Below are positions 30,827 through 39,293 of a DNA stretch of 64,000 bases, one piece after another. The stretch covers positions 186,001 through 250,000 of the forward strand of contig JAGWMZ010000002.1 in assembly GCA_028871475.1 (NCBI GenBank), written 5' to 3'. Position numbers and translations under genes: made by a program. Position 1 is the stretch's first letter, and the number at the start of each line of letters is the position of its first letter. The DNA is from Sphingomonadales bacterium. Lineage in GTDB: Bacteria > Pseudomonadota > Alphaproteobacteria > Sphingomonadales > Sphingomonadaceae. The notes under the pieces were generated by a model. The model did no database searches, was not told where the DNA came from, and worked only from the letters and a program-made list of their open reading frames with translations.

Positions 30827-32298
30827 TGCGCCTGAGCGAAGCGGAGCTGACGCAATTGCCGGGCGACGTCACCCGCCCGGGCTATGACCGCGCACAGGTG
30901 ACGGTGGGCGTTGTCCATCTGGGCATTGGTGCGTTCCACCGCGCACATCAGGCGGCGATGTTCGATGATGTGCTGGCTGCGGGTGATCTGCGCTGGGGCA
31001 TTGTGGCGGCATCGCTGCGCTCGCCCACGGTGCGTGAGCAGATGGCGCCGCAGGACGGGCTCTACACCATGCTGGTGCGCGATGGCGCGCAGCAGAGCGC
31101 GCGCATCATCGGTGCGGTGCAAAAGGTGCTGATCGCGCCCGAGACGACCGGTGAATTGCTGGCGGTGATGGCCTCGCCCGACACGCATATCGTCACGCTG
31201 ACCATCACCGAGAAGGGCTACAAGCTCGATCCGGCGACCGGCGCGCTGATCGAGGGTGATCCGCAGCTGGCCGCTGACCTTGCCTCGCTGGACAAGCCGC
31301 AAACGGCGCTGGGCTATATCGTCAAGGCGCTGTCCATGCGCCGCGTGGCGGGGCTGGAGCCCTTTACCGCCATTTCCTGCGACAATCTGCCGCACAACGG
31401 CTCGCGGCTTTATGCCGGCGTGCTGGAACTGGCGACGCGGCATGACCCATCGCTGGCGGCGTGGATTGCGGCCAAGGGTGCTTTCCCCGAAACCATGGTG
31501 GACCGCATCGTGCCTGCCACCACGCCGCAGGACATTGCCGATCTGGCGCAGCGTCTTGGCGTGGAAGACCGCGCCATGGTCAAGACCGAGCCCTTCACGC
31601 AATGGGTGATCGAGGACCGTTTCTGCGGACCCCGGCCTGCCTTTGGCGCTGGCGTGCAACTGACCGGGGCTGTCGCCCCATGGGAGGAGGCCAAGCTGCG
31701 CCTGCTCAATGGCGCCCATAGCGGGATCGCCTATCTGGGCGGTCTGGCGGGGCTGGCCCATGTGCATGAGGTGCTGGAAAAGGCCGAGGCGCGCGGTTTT
31801 GTCGAGCAATTATGGGATGAGGCGCAGGCAACGCTCTCGCCTCCGCCCGAGCTGGATATTGCCGCCTATCGCAAGGCGCTGATGGGTCGTTTCGACAATC
31901 CCGCCCTGATGCACCGCACGCATCAGATCGCCATGGACGGATCGCAGAAGCTGCCGCAGCGGCTGCTGGCGACCATCGCCGCACGCTTGCAGGCAGGGCA
32001 GGGGATCGCGGCGCTCTCGCTGGCTGTCGCGGGCTGGATCCGCTGGCAGGCCGGTGTCGATGATCTGGGGCAGGGCTTCACCGTGGATGATCCGCTGGCA
32101 GGGGCAATCGGCGCGGCACTGGCCGATGCGCCCGATGCCGCCGCGCGGATCGAGGCCGTGCTGGGTATCGAGGCGGTGGTGCCCGCCGCGCTGCGAGGGG
32201 ATGCGGTGCTGCGCAAGGCGCTGACCCATTGGCTGACCGTTCTGGAAACGAAGGGCGCACTGGCCGCGCTGGCCCTTTGCAAGGATGTTGCATGGTGA
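30826..32298 (+). CDS. uxuB: Mannitol dehydrogenase-family oxidoreductase (fructuronate reductase)
   Basis: VTVGVVHLGIGAFHRAHQAAMFDDVLAAGDLRWGIVAASLRSPTVREQMAPQDGLYTMLVRDG; SCDNLPHNGSRL; context of uxaC and manD. The alternative GTG start at 30823 is possible. Confidence 0.94.
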   Translation: MRLSEAELTQLPGDVTRPGYDRAQVTVGVVHLGIGAFHRAHQAAMFDDVLAAGDLRWGIVAASLRSPTVREQMAPQDGLYTMLVRDGAQQSARIIGAVQKVLIAPETTGELLAVMASPDTHIVTLTITEKGYKLDPATGALIEGDPQLAADLASLDKPQTALGYIVKALSMRRVAGLEPFTAISCDNLPHNGSRLYAGVLELATRHDPSLAAWIAAKGAFPETMVDRIVPATTPQDIADLAQRLGVEDRAMVKTEPFTQWVIEDRFCGPRPAFGAGVQLTGAVAPWEEAKLRLLNGAHSGIAYLGGLAGLAHVHEVLEKAEARGFVEQLWDEAQATLSPPPELDIAAYRKALMGRFDNPALMHRTHQIAMDGSQKLPQRLLATIAARLQAGQGIAALSLAVAGWIRWQAGVDDLGQGFTVDDPLAGAIGAALADAPDAAARIEAVLGIEAVVPAALRGDAVLRKALTHWLTVLETKGALAALALCKDVAW

Positions 32299-33938
32299 AG
32301 ACGCTGCTGTCGCTTGCCGGCCTGTCCCTCTCCGCCCTGCTGCTGGCGGCCACACCGGCACTGGCCGATGCGCCCAGGCTGGTGCGCCACGGCACGGCTA
32401 CGCAGCTTGAGGTGCAGGGCAAGCCCATGCTGCTGCTGGCGGGCGAACTGGGCAACAGCAGCGCCTCCAGCGAGGCCTATATGGCGCCGCATTGGAAGCG
32501 CCTGCGCGACATGCATCTCAACACGGTGCTGGCCCCGGTCTCGTGGGAACTGATCGAGCCGAAGGAGGGCCAGTATGACTGGTCCTCGGTCGATATGCTG
32601 ATCCAAAAGGCGCGGGCCAACAATCTCAATCTGGTCTTCCTGTGGTTCGGCGCGTGGAAGAACTCGATGTCGACCTATGTGCCGGGCTGGGTGAAGCGGG
32701 ATGAGGCGCGTTTCCCGCGCGCGCAATTGCCCAATGGGCAGGGGGTGGAGATCCTCTCGCCACTGGCTCCTGCCACGCTGGCGGCGGACGAAAAGGTGTT
32801 TGCCGCCCTGCTCGCCCATATCAAGGCGGTGGATGACAAGCAGAACACCGTGCTGATGGTGCAGGTGGAAAACGAGATCGGCATGCTGCCGGTGGCGCGC
32901 GACTACAGCCCGGCGGCCAACAAGGCCTATGCCGGGCCGGTGCCGCAGGAACTGATGGCGCGGCTGACCCAGCATCACGACACGCTGGTGCCCGGCCTGC
33001 GCCGTCTGTGGGAAGAGCATGGCGCCAAGACCAGCGGCACCTGGGCCGAGGTCTTCGGCCCAGGCAGCGCCGGCGAGGAAGTGTTCACCGCCTGGAGTTA
33101 TGCCCGTTTCGTCGACGGGCTGACCCGCGCGGGCAAGGCGGCCTACGATCTGCCGATGTATGTGAATGTGGCGCTCAACCGCCCCGGCCGCGCGCCGGGC
33201 GAATATCCCAGCGGCGGGCCCTTGCCGCATCTGATCGACGTTTGGAAAGCCGGGGCGCCGAGCCTCGATTTCCTGTCGCCCGACATCTATTTTCCCAATT
33301 TCGTCGACATCGTGAACATCTACAAGCGGCCCGACAATCCGCTGTTCATTCCCGAGGCGAACAATGCCGACCATCCGCAGGTGCCCGGCAATGCCTTTTA
33401 CGCCATCGGCAAGCTGGATGCGATCGGCTTTGGCCCCTTCTCGATCGAATCGATTGACGAAAAGCCGGGGGCCTTCGCCAGGGCCTATGACGTGCTCGAA
33501 CAGATCACGCCGCAGATTCTGGCCGCGCAGGGAACCGGGCGCATGTCGGCCTTCCGCCCGCGCTCGCTCTATGACGGCACGCTGATCTATGAGCCGGTGA
33601 CCGAGCGGATCGGCAATTATCTCTTCACGGTAAGCTTTGCCGATATCATGAAGCCGCAGGCGAATGCCGCGACCGGCAATGCCGGGGCGATCATCATCCA
33701 GACTGGCGCCGATGATTATCTGATTGCCGGTCAGGGTGTTACCGTCACCTTCAAGCCGGTTGGACCCGGGCCGGAGCAGGCAGGGATCGGTAGCGATTGG
33801 GAAGGGCGCTTTGACGCTTCGGGCCGGTGGATCGCCGGTCGGCTGCTCAATGGCGACCAGACTCACCAGGGGCGGCATGTACGGCTTGAGCCGGGCGAGT
33901 TCCAGATTCAGCGCGTCAATTTGTACCGCTACCAATAG
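32292..33938 (+). CDS. GH35-like/DUF5597 glycoside hydrolase, secreted
   Basis: Signal peptide MVKTLLSLAGLSLSALLLAATPALA; LLAGELGNSSASSEAYMAPHWKRLRDMHLNTVLAPVSWELIEPKEGQYDW; VLMVQVENEIGMLP catalytic region. Confidence 0.92.
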   Translation: MVKTLLSLAGLSLSALLLAATPALADAPRLVRHGTATQLEVQGKPMLLLAGELGNSSASSEAYMAPHWKRLRDMHLNTVLAPVSWELIEPKEGQYDWSSVDMLIQKARANNLNLVFLWFGAWKNSMSTYVPGWVKRDEARFPRAQLPNGQGVEILSPLAPATLAADEKVFAALLAHIKAVDDKQNTVLMVQVENEIGMLPVARDYSPAANKAYAGPVPQELMARLTQHHDTLVPGLRRLWEEHGAKTSGTWAEVFGPGSAGEEVFTAWSYARFVDGLTRAGKAAYDLPMYVNVALNRPGRAPGEYPSGGPLPHLIDVWKAGAPSLDFLSPDIYFPNFVDIVNIYKRPDNPLFIPEANNADHPQVPGNAFYAIGKLDAIGFGPFSIESIDEKPGAFARAYDVLEQITPQILAAQGTGRMSAFRPRSLYDGTLIYEPVTERIGNYLFTVSFADIMKPQANAATGNAGAIIIQTGADDYLIAGQGVTVTFKPVGPGPEQAGIGSDWEGRFDASGRWIAGRLLNGDQTHQGRHVRLEPGEFQIQRVNLYRYQ

Positions 33939-33952
33939 ATACAAATCTGTGG

Positions 33953-34001
33953 TTGACAGGGGCTTATGGGAGATTATTGATCGCTTCTGATAGCGCTATC
34001 A
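33953..34001 (+). promoter_or_regulatory. Candidate promoter with a perfect LacI-type operator
   Basis: TTGACA at 33953-33958, followed by the perfect 14-bp palindrome TGATAGCGCTATCA at 33988-34001. Confidence 0.65.
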
Positions 34002-34392
34002 AAACGATGTGAAACAACATCAACGGTGGCGTGACAGAGAGGATTGCGTCGATGAAGGTCAGCACAGACATGTCTGTTCGATCCCCATCGCGGAGCCTCT
34101 GCTCCTGCGTGGTGGGATCTGCCGCGCGCATGGGCCGAGCCTGGTTCGTCCGGGCTCCTCAATGCGCCGTTGCTTTTGCCATGCTGGAAAATGACTGCAG
34201 TATAAGTGACGTAGGTATAGCTGCCTGGTCATGAGGGTGGCAGCGATGTCCTCAAGCGTGGCTTATGCGACATAGGGCGGCGTGGTGCCGTCAAGTGGGA
34301 TGCCGGGCCGGCGCGCAAGGGCCTGCGTGGTTGGTGAATGTCGGCAAGGCTGGTGGTCTTGGGCCGTAGGAACGTGTTTTTTTAACCAAAAA

Positions 34393-34406
34393 TGATAGCG
34401 CTAACG
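34393..34406. promoter_or_regulatory. Candidate LacI-type operator proximal to the TonB receptor
   Basis: TGATAGCGCTAACG, 13 of 14 positions compatible with the TGNTANCGCTANCA consensus of the other sites; 62 bp before the receptor start. Confidence 0.6.
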
Positions 34407-34468
34407 TCAAAAATGGCCTGCCTCGATGCGAAGGCGCTGTCAGGCATGTTTGGGAATAGGGTGTGCAC

Positions 34469-37400
34469 ATGAATTACCGCAAGATGACCGTGATGATGGG
34501 GCTGGCTACGGGCGTTTCCAGCTTCGGATTGCTCGCTACGCCGGCCATGGCGCAACAGGCGCCCGCAACTGCAACCGCACCGGCCGCGCCTGCCGCTTCG
34601 GACCAGGCGCAGGCCAGTGAAATCGTTGTGACCGGCTATCGCGCCAGCCTGCAGCGCTCGGCAGAGATCAAGAAGAACAACGTCGGCCTGACCGAAACCA
34701 TTCTGGCCGAAGACATCGGCAAGTTCCCCGATTCGAACATCGCTGAATCGCTGAACCGCGTGCCGGGCGTGACCATCACCCGCGACAACGACGGCGAAGG
34801 CGTCAACGCGGCCATTCGCGGTCTGGGTTCGGCCTTCACGCAGGTCACGCTCAATGGTGCGGCGATCATGGTCGGTTCGACCGGCACCGCCGATGGTTCG
34901 GGCACCGGTCGTCAGGTCGACCTCAACTATTTCCCCACCGAACTCTTCACCTCGATCACCGTCGAGAAGAGCTCGCGCGCCGACATCCTCGAAGGCGGTG
35001 CCGCCGGGTCGATCGACCTGCGCACGGCCCATCCCTTCGACCGCCCCGGCACGCATTACTCACTGTCGATGGACGGCATCTACAACACCAACGCTGGCAA
35101 GCCCGGTTACAAGGGCGCCGCCGTTTTCAGCACCACCAAGGGTGAATTCGGCGTCCTCGTCGGCGTGTCGGGCATCAGCAACCAGGTCAATTCCGACGGT
35201 TTTGAATCGATTGGCTGGACCGAGCCCAACCTTTCCGCCGCGCAGAACACCACCTCGTCGCGCAACAACATCAACGGCACCGGCAGCAACGGCAGCACCT
35301 GGTCCATCCCCGGCACGGTTCCGGCGGGCGCAGGCAATGGTCTGACCACGGGCAGCACGCTGAACCAGGCGGCCTTGCTGGCGCTCAACCCGGGCCTGTC
35401 GATCACGCAGCTGAACCAGGCGCTGATCCCACGCCTTGGCCGCGTGTTCAACGAATACGGTTCGCGCAAGCGCATCACCGGCGTCGTCTCGCTGGAATAC
35501 AAGGGTGATGACAACGGTCTGCACCTCTATCTGGACAGCATGCTGACCAAGGCGCGCAACCAGGAACAGCGCATTGACATGGACTGGATCGTCCGTAACG
35601 GCAGCGCCATTCCCATCGGTCTGCAGGTTGACCCCAATGGCGTTGTAACCTCGGGCACCTTCGCCAATGCGCAGTCGTTCCTGGAATATCGTCCCTATGA
35701 CGAAAAGCTGACCTATTACGGCTTCAACCCGGGCGGCGAATATCAGGCCACCGACCACCTGAAGCTGGAGTTGAAGGCCGACCTGACGCACAGCAGCTTC
35801 TATCGCCAGTCGCCTTCGGTGCTGGTGGCAACGGCGCTGGGCAGTGGCGATACCGTCAACTATACCAACAACAATGGCAACATCGGCATTGCCTCGAGCA
35901 CGGATCTCGACAATCCGGCCAACTTCTTCTGGAACAGCCAGTCGCGCGTCAACATTCAGGACGAACGCCGCCAGACCACCACGAAGGGCATCCGCGGCAG
36001 CATCAAGTGGGATCACGACGATCTGGTGCTGCGCGTGGGCGCTGCCTATGACAACAACTACCGCAACATCGTTGCCTACGACAACAGCGCGCTGTGGCAG
36101 AACGCAGTGTGCGGCAACAACCCCAATGTTGCCCTGCTGGCGCCCAACACGTCGCCGGCCTGCAACGGGGCGAATGCGCCTGGCTCGGCGGCTGCCAACT
36201 ATCCGGGTTACGGCACGGGTTACACCGCCGGCGCCACCACGCCGATCGCCTATCAGGGTTCGCTGATCCCGCAGTCGGCTCTGGCCAGCTATCTGATCCC
36301 GGGTCCCAAGGGCTTTGTCACGGTCAACTGGCCGGCCTTTGCCGCGGCGTCGAACTACAACCAGTTCAACAACTCGGCTCCCTTCTCGACCTCGTCGAAC
36401 ACGGGCGCCAACTCGGGTCAGTTCCAGGAAAAGAACTTCGGCGCCTATGTCGAAGCTGACGACAAGTTCGAGTTCGGCGACAACACGCTGCGCCTCAACG
36501 GTGGTGTGCGCTTCATCCACACCAACCAGCGCATCGGCGGTTATGTGGCCAATGGCACCGTCGCCCAGCAGAACGCGAACCTGCAGAACGGTGGCTATTA
36601 TCCCACCGTTGGTTTTGCGGCCTATAATTTCATCAACACCTACAATTCCTACAGCTATGCCCTGCCGGCCTTCACGGCGGATCTGAACGTGGGCCGCCAT
36701 GCGGTGTTCCGTGCCAGCTGGTCGAAGACGCTGACCCGTCCCGATCCCAATGCCATGCTGCCGGGCGTCAACTTCTCCGATCCGTCGGCCTATCAGGTCA
36801 CGCTGGGCAACCCCGCCCTGGCGCCTTACCTGTCGAAGAACCTCGACCTTGGCTTTGAATATTACACGGGCAAGGAAGGCTACATCGCCATTGCGGCCTA
36901 TCGCAAGTCGATCACCGGTTTCACCCAGTCGCAGAACATCAGCGGCACCTTCGGCCAGCTGGCGCAGTACGGTATCAACATCAACACCGTGACCCAGCAG
37001 CAGGCCCTTGTGATCAACTCGCAGGGCGGCAACAACTCGCCGATCTCGATCAGCGAGCAGGTCAATGCCGGCAATCTGGTGATCAATGGCGGCGAATTCA
37101 CGATCGTTCAGCCGCTCGACTTCCTGCTTGCCTCGCATGGCATCAAGGGTCTGGGCGTGATCGCGAACCTGACGGTGATCGACCAGTCGAGCCAGAGCGG
37201 CGTTTATGCCACCGGCGTGCCCCACACCAGCTACAATCTGACGCTGTATTACGATCACAAGGGCGTTTCGGCCCGCGTGCTCTACAACTACACGGGTGGT
37301 TCGCTGGCGGCGCAGGGCCCGCAGAACGGTCTGAACGGTTTTGGCATCTACAGCGATCCGCACAAGGAACTGGACTTTTCGTCCAACTTTGATCTGGAGA

Positions 37401-37558
37401 AGATCTTCGGTGGCAGCAGCTATCTGCCCACGATCTCCCTCAACATCACCAATCTGACGAAGAGCCACATCCGTACCTATCTGCAGTACAAGAATGCCAC
37501 CTACTCGGACTACAACCCGGGTACGACGTTCAGCCTTGGCCTGCGCGAGAAGTTCTGA
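34469..37558 (+). CDS. TonB-dependent receptor (CAZyme-locus type)
   Basis: Signal peptide; EIVVTGYRASLQRSAEIKKNNVGLTETILAEDIGKFPDSNIAESLNRVPGVTITRDNDGEGVNAAIRGLGSAFTQVTLNGA plug; C-terminal TTFSLGLREKF. Confidence 0.97.
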   Translation: MNYRKMTVMMGLATGVSSFGLLATPAMAQQAPATATAPAAPAASDQAQASEIVVTGYRASLQRSAEIKKNNVGLTETILAEDIGKFPDSNIAESLNRVPGVTITRDNDGEGVNAAIRGLGSAFTQVTLNGAAIMVGSTGTADGSGTGRQVDLNYFPTELFTSITVEKSSRADILEGGAAGSIDLRTAHPFDRPGTHYSLSMDGIYNTNAGKPGYKGAAVFSTTKGEFGVLVGVSGISNQVNSDGFESIGWTEPNLSAAQNTTSSRNNINGTGSNGSTWSIPGTVPAGAGNGLTTGSTLNQAALLALNPGLSITQLNQALIPRLGRVFNEYGSRKRITGVVSLEYKGDDNGLHLYLDSMLTKARNQEQRIDMDWIVRNGSAIPIGLQVDPNGVVTSGTFANAQSFLEYRPYDEKLTYYGFNPGGEYQATDHLKLELKADLTHSSFYRQSPSVLVATALGSGDTVNYTNNNGNIGIASSTDLDNPANFFWNSQSRVNIQDERRQTTTKGIRGSIKWDHDDLVLRVGAAYDNNYRNIVAYDNSALWQNAVCGNNPNVALLAPNTSPACNGANAPGSAAANYPGYGTGYTAGATTPIAYQGSLIPQSALASYLIPGPKGFVTVNWPAFAAASNYNQFNNSAPFSTSSNTGANSGQFQEKNFGAYVEADDKFEFGDNTLRLNGGVRFIHTNQRIGGYVANGTVAQQNANLQNGGYYPTVGFAAYNFINTYNSYSYALPAFTADLNVGRHAVFRASWSKTLTRPDPNAMLPGVNFSDPSAYQVTLGNPALAPYLSKNLDLGFEYYTGKEGYIAIAAYRKSITGFTQSQNISGTFGQLAQYGININTVTQQQALVINSQGGNNSPISISEQVNAGNLVINGGEFTIVQPLDFLLASHGIKGLGVIANLTVIDQSSQSGVYATGVPHTSYNLTLYYDHKGVSARVLYNYTGGSLAAQGPQNGLNGFGIYSDPHKELDFSSNFDLEKIFGGSSYLPTISLNITNLTKSHIRTYLQYKNATYSDYNPGTTFSLGLREKF

Positions 37559-37682
37559 TGATCCAGCCGTCTCGGGAAGGGCAGGGCCATGCGCCTTGCC
37601 CGACCCGGTCGGCCTATGCTCCAGAAGGGCCAGGCGGTGGCTCTCCATCGTCTGGTATTTTGCGATAGTCCCGGGAAAGGTC

Positions 37683-39023
37683 GTGTTCGTGTCTCACAGC
37701 TTTGTCACCTCTTCGTCCTTGTGCAAACGCGAGCGGCGGGGGCGGCGGCTGTCATTCCCAAGCCTGCGCCTGTGCGTTGTTGGTCTGGCCGCTGCCGGGC
37801 TGATGGCGGGCGGCGGGGCCATGGCCCGGCCTGCTCCGGCCCCATCCAAACCGGTCTGGCAGGAAAGCTGGGCTTCCGCGCAGCAGATCCCCGAAGCTGC
37901 CAATGCGCTTGATCCGGCGCTGCTGAGTGATGCCAGCCTGCGCCAGATCGTCCATCTTTCCGCTGGTGGCGGCGCCTTGCGCCTGCGCCTGTCCAATGCT
38001 TTCGGCACCGCGCCCCTCACGCTGGATGCCGTGCATGTGGCGCGGGCTCTCTCTCCCGCAGGCGCCGCCACCGATCCGGCCAGCGACCATGCCGTCACCT
38101 TTGATGGCCAGTCGAGCGTGACCATTCCGGCCGGGGCGGATTATCTGTCCGATCCGATTCACTGGCGGGTTGCCCCCTTCAGCGATCTGGCGGTGAGCAT
38201 GCATTTTGCCGCCGCGCCCCAGCAGCAGACCAGCCACCCCGGTTCGCGCGCGACCTCATGGCTGCTGCGCGGCCAGCACAGCGCCGAGGCGGCCTGGACC
38301 GGCGCGCGCTCTTTCGATCACTGGTACAACCTGTCGGGCGTCGAGGTGCTGACACGCGCCGGGACGGGCGGCGTGGTGGCGCTGGGCGATTCGATCACCG
38401 ATGGCCATGGCGCCACGACCAATGGCAATGACCGCTGGCCTGATGCGCTGGCGCGGCGCGGCGCGGCGCGGGGCCTGGCCGTGGTGAATGTGGGTATCGG
38501 CGGCAACCGGTTGCTGCACGACGGGCTGGGCCCCAATGCGCTGGCGCGTTTCGATCGCGATGTTCTGGCACAGAGCGGGGCCTGCACGGTCATCCTGCTC
38601 GAAGGGATCAATGATCTGGGCACGTTTGCGCGTGATCCGGCTGTGCGCGCCACGCTGACCGGCGAGGATCATCAGAAGTTCGTCTCGCAGATCATCGGCG
38701 CCTATCGCCAGATCATCGCGCGGGGCCATGCCCATGGGCTGCACATGGTGGGGGCGACGATCCTGCCCTTTGGCGGCAATGACTATTATCACCCCGATGC
38801 CGCGCTGGAGGCGGATCGCGCGGCCATCAACGCATGGATTCGGGCCAAGGGGCATTTTGACGCGATGGTCGATTTCGACGCTGTGACGCGCGATCCGCAG
38901 CATCCCGACCGCATGCGGCCGGCTTTCGATTCCGGCGATCACCTCCACCCTTCGCCGGCCGGTTACAAGGCCATGGCCGGCGCCATTTCGCTGACCGATC
39001 TGGCCCGTTGCAAGCCGCGTTGA
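37683..39023 (+). CDS. Secreted SGNH/GDSL-type hydrolase (candidate carbohydrate esterase)
   Basis: VVALGDSITDGHGATTNGNDRWPDALARRG (block I), VNVGIGGNRLLHDG, LEGINDLGTFA and DGDHLHPS-like SGDHLHPSPAGY. Start is ambiguous (GTG 37683 or 37689). Confidence 0.93.
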   Translation: MFVSHSFVTSSSLCKRERRGRRLSFPSLRLCVVGLAAAGLMAGGGAMARPAPAPSKPVWQESWASAQQIPEAANALDPALLSDASLRQIVHLSAGGGALRLRLSNAFGTAPLTLDAVHVARALSPAGAATDPASDHAVTFDGQSSVTIPAGADYLSDPIHWRVAPFSDLAVSMHFAAAPQQQTSHPGSRATSWLLRGQHSAEAAWTGARSFDHWYNLSGVEVLTRAGTGGVVALGDSITDGHGATTNGNDRWPDALARRGAARGLAVVNVGIGGNRLLHDGLGPNALARFDRDVLAQSGACTVILLEGINDLGTFARDPAVRATLTGEDHQKFVSQIIGAYRQIIARGHAHGLHMVGATILPFGGNDYYHPDAALEADRAAINAWIRAKGHFDAMVDFDAVTRDPQHPDRMRPAFDSGDHLHPSPAGYKAMAGAISLTDLARCKPR

Positions 39024-39054
39024 GCGCGATCATGCGGGCAGATTGGGTGGATGG

Positions 39055-39074
39055 TGCCGATCCTCGGATCGGCA
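39055..39074 (+). terminator. Hairpin downstream of the SGNH hydrolase
   Basis: TGCCGATC-CTCG-GATCGGCA perfect hairpin 32 nt after the stop, followed by GCTCCTTTT; weak T tract. Confidence 0.5.
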
Positions 39075-39293
39075 GCTCCTTTTGGGATTTTGCCACTTTG
39101 ACCGTAAAAAGCCCGTAGAATCGCTTGATGACACCGGTTTCCTAATCTATGCCAAGCCTCAGCAAGGCACTTTGGGAGAGGTCGCTTCATGCATGCAGAA
39201 CGGCAAGGGGCGGATTCCGCCTCATTGATACATGCGTCCATCGCCAAGGTGCCGTCGGGTGCGGTGAGAGCGACAGGGCGACCAGCCATCGCC

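Noticed and set aside
34009-34234. Short ORFs (61-67 aa) in the TonB receptor leader
   Set aside because: No RBS or composition support; the interval is treated as a possible leader RNA instead.
37579-37601. Hairpin GGGCAGGGC-CATGC-GCCTTGCCC after the TonB receptor as terminator
   Set aside because: One G-U pair, no T tract, and it overlaps the possible 5' region of the SGNH gene; too weak to call.
35060-37648. 862-aa minus ORF antisense to the TonB receptor
   Set aside because: Antisense of a well-supported receptor gene; no motif.
39128-39143. TGACACCGGTTTCC as a further LacI-type site
   Set aside because: Only the left half is operator-like and it does not match the TGNTANCGCTANCA set; left uncalled.
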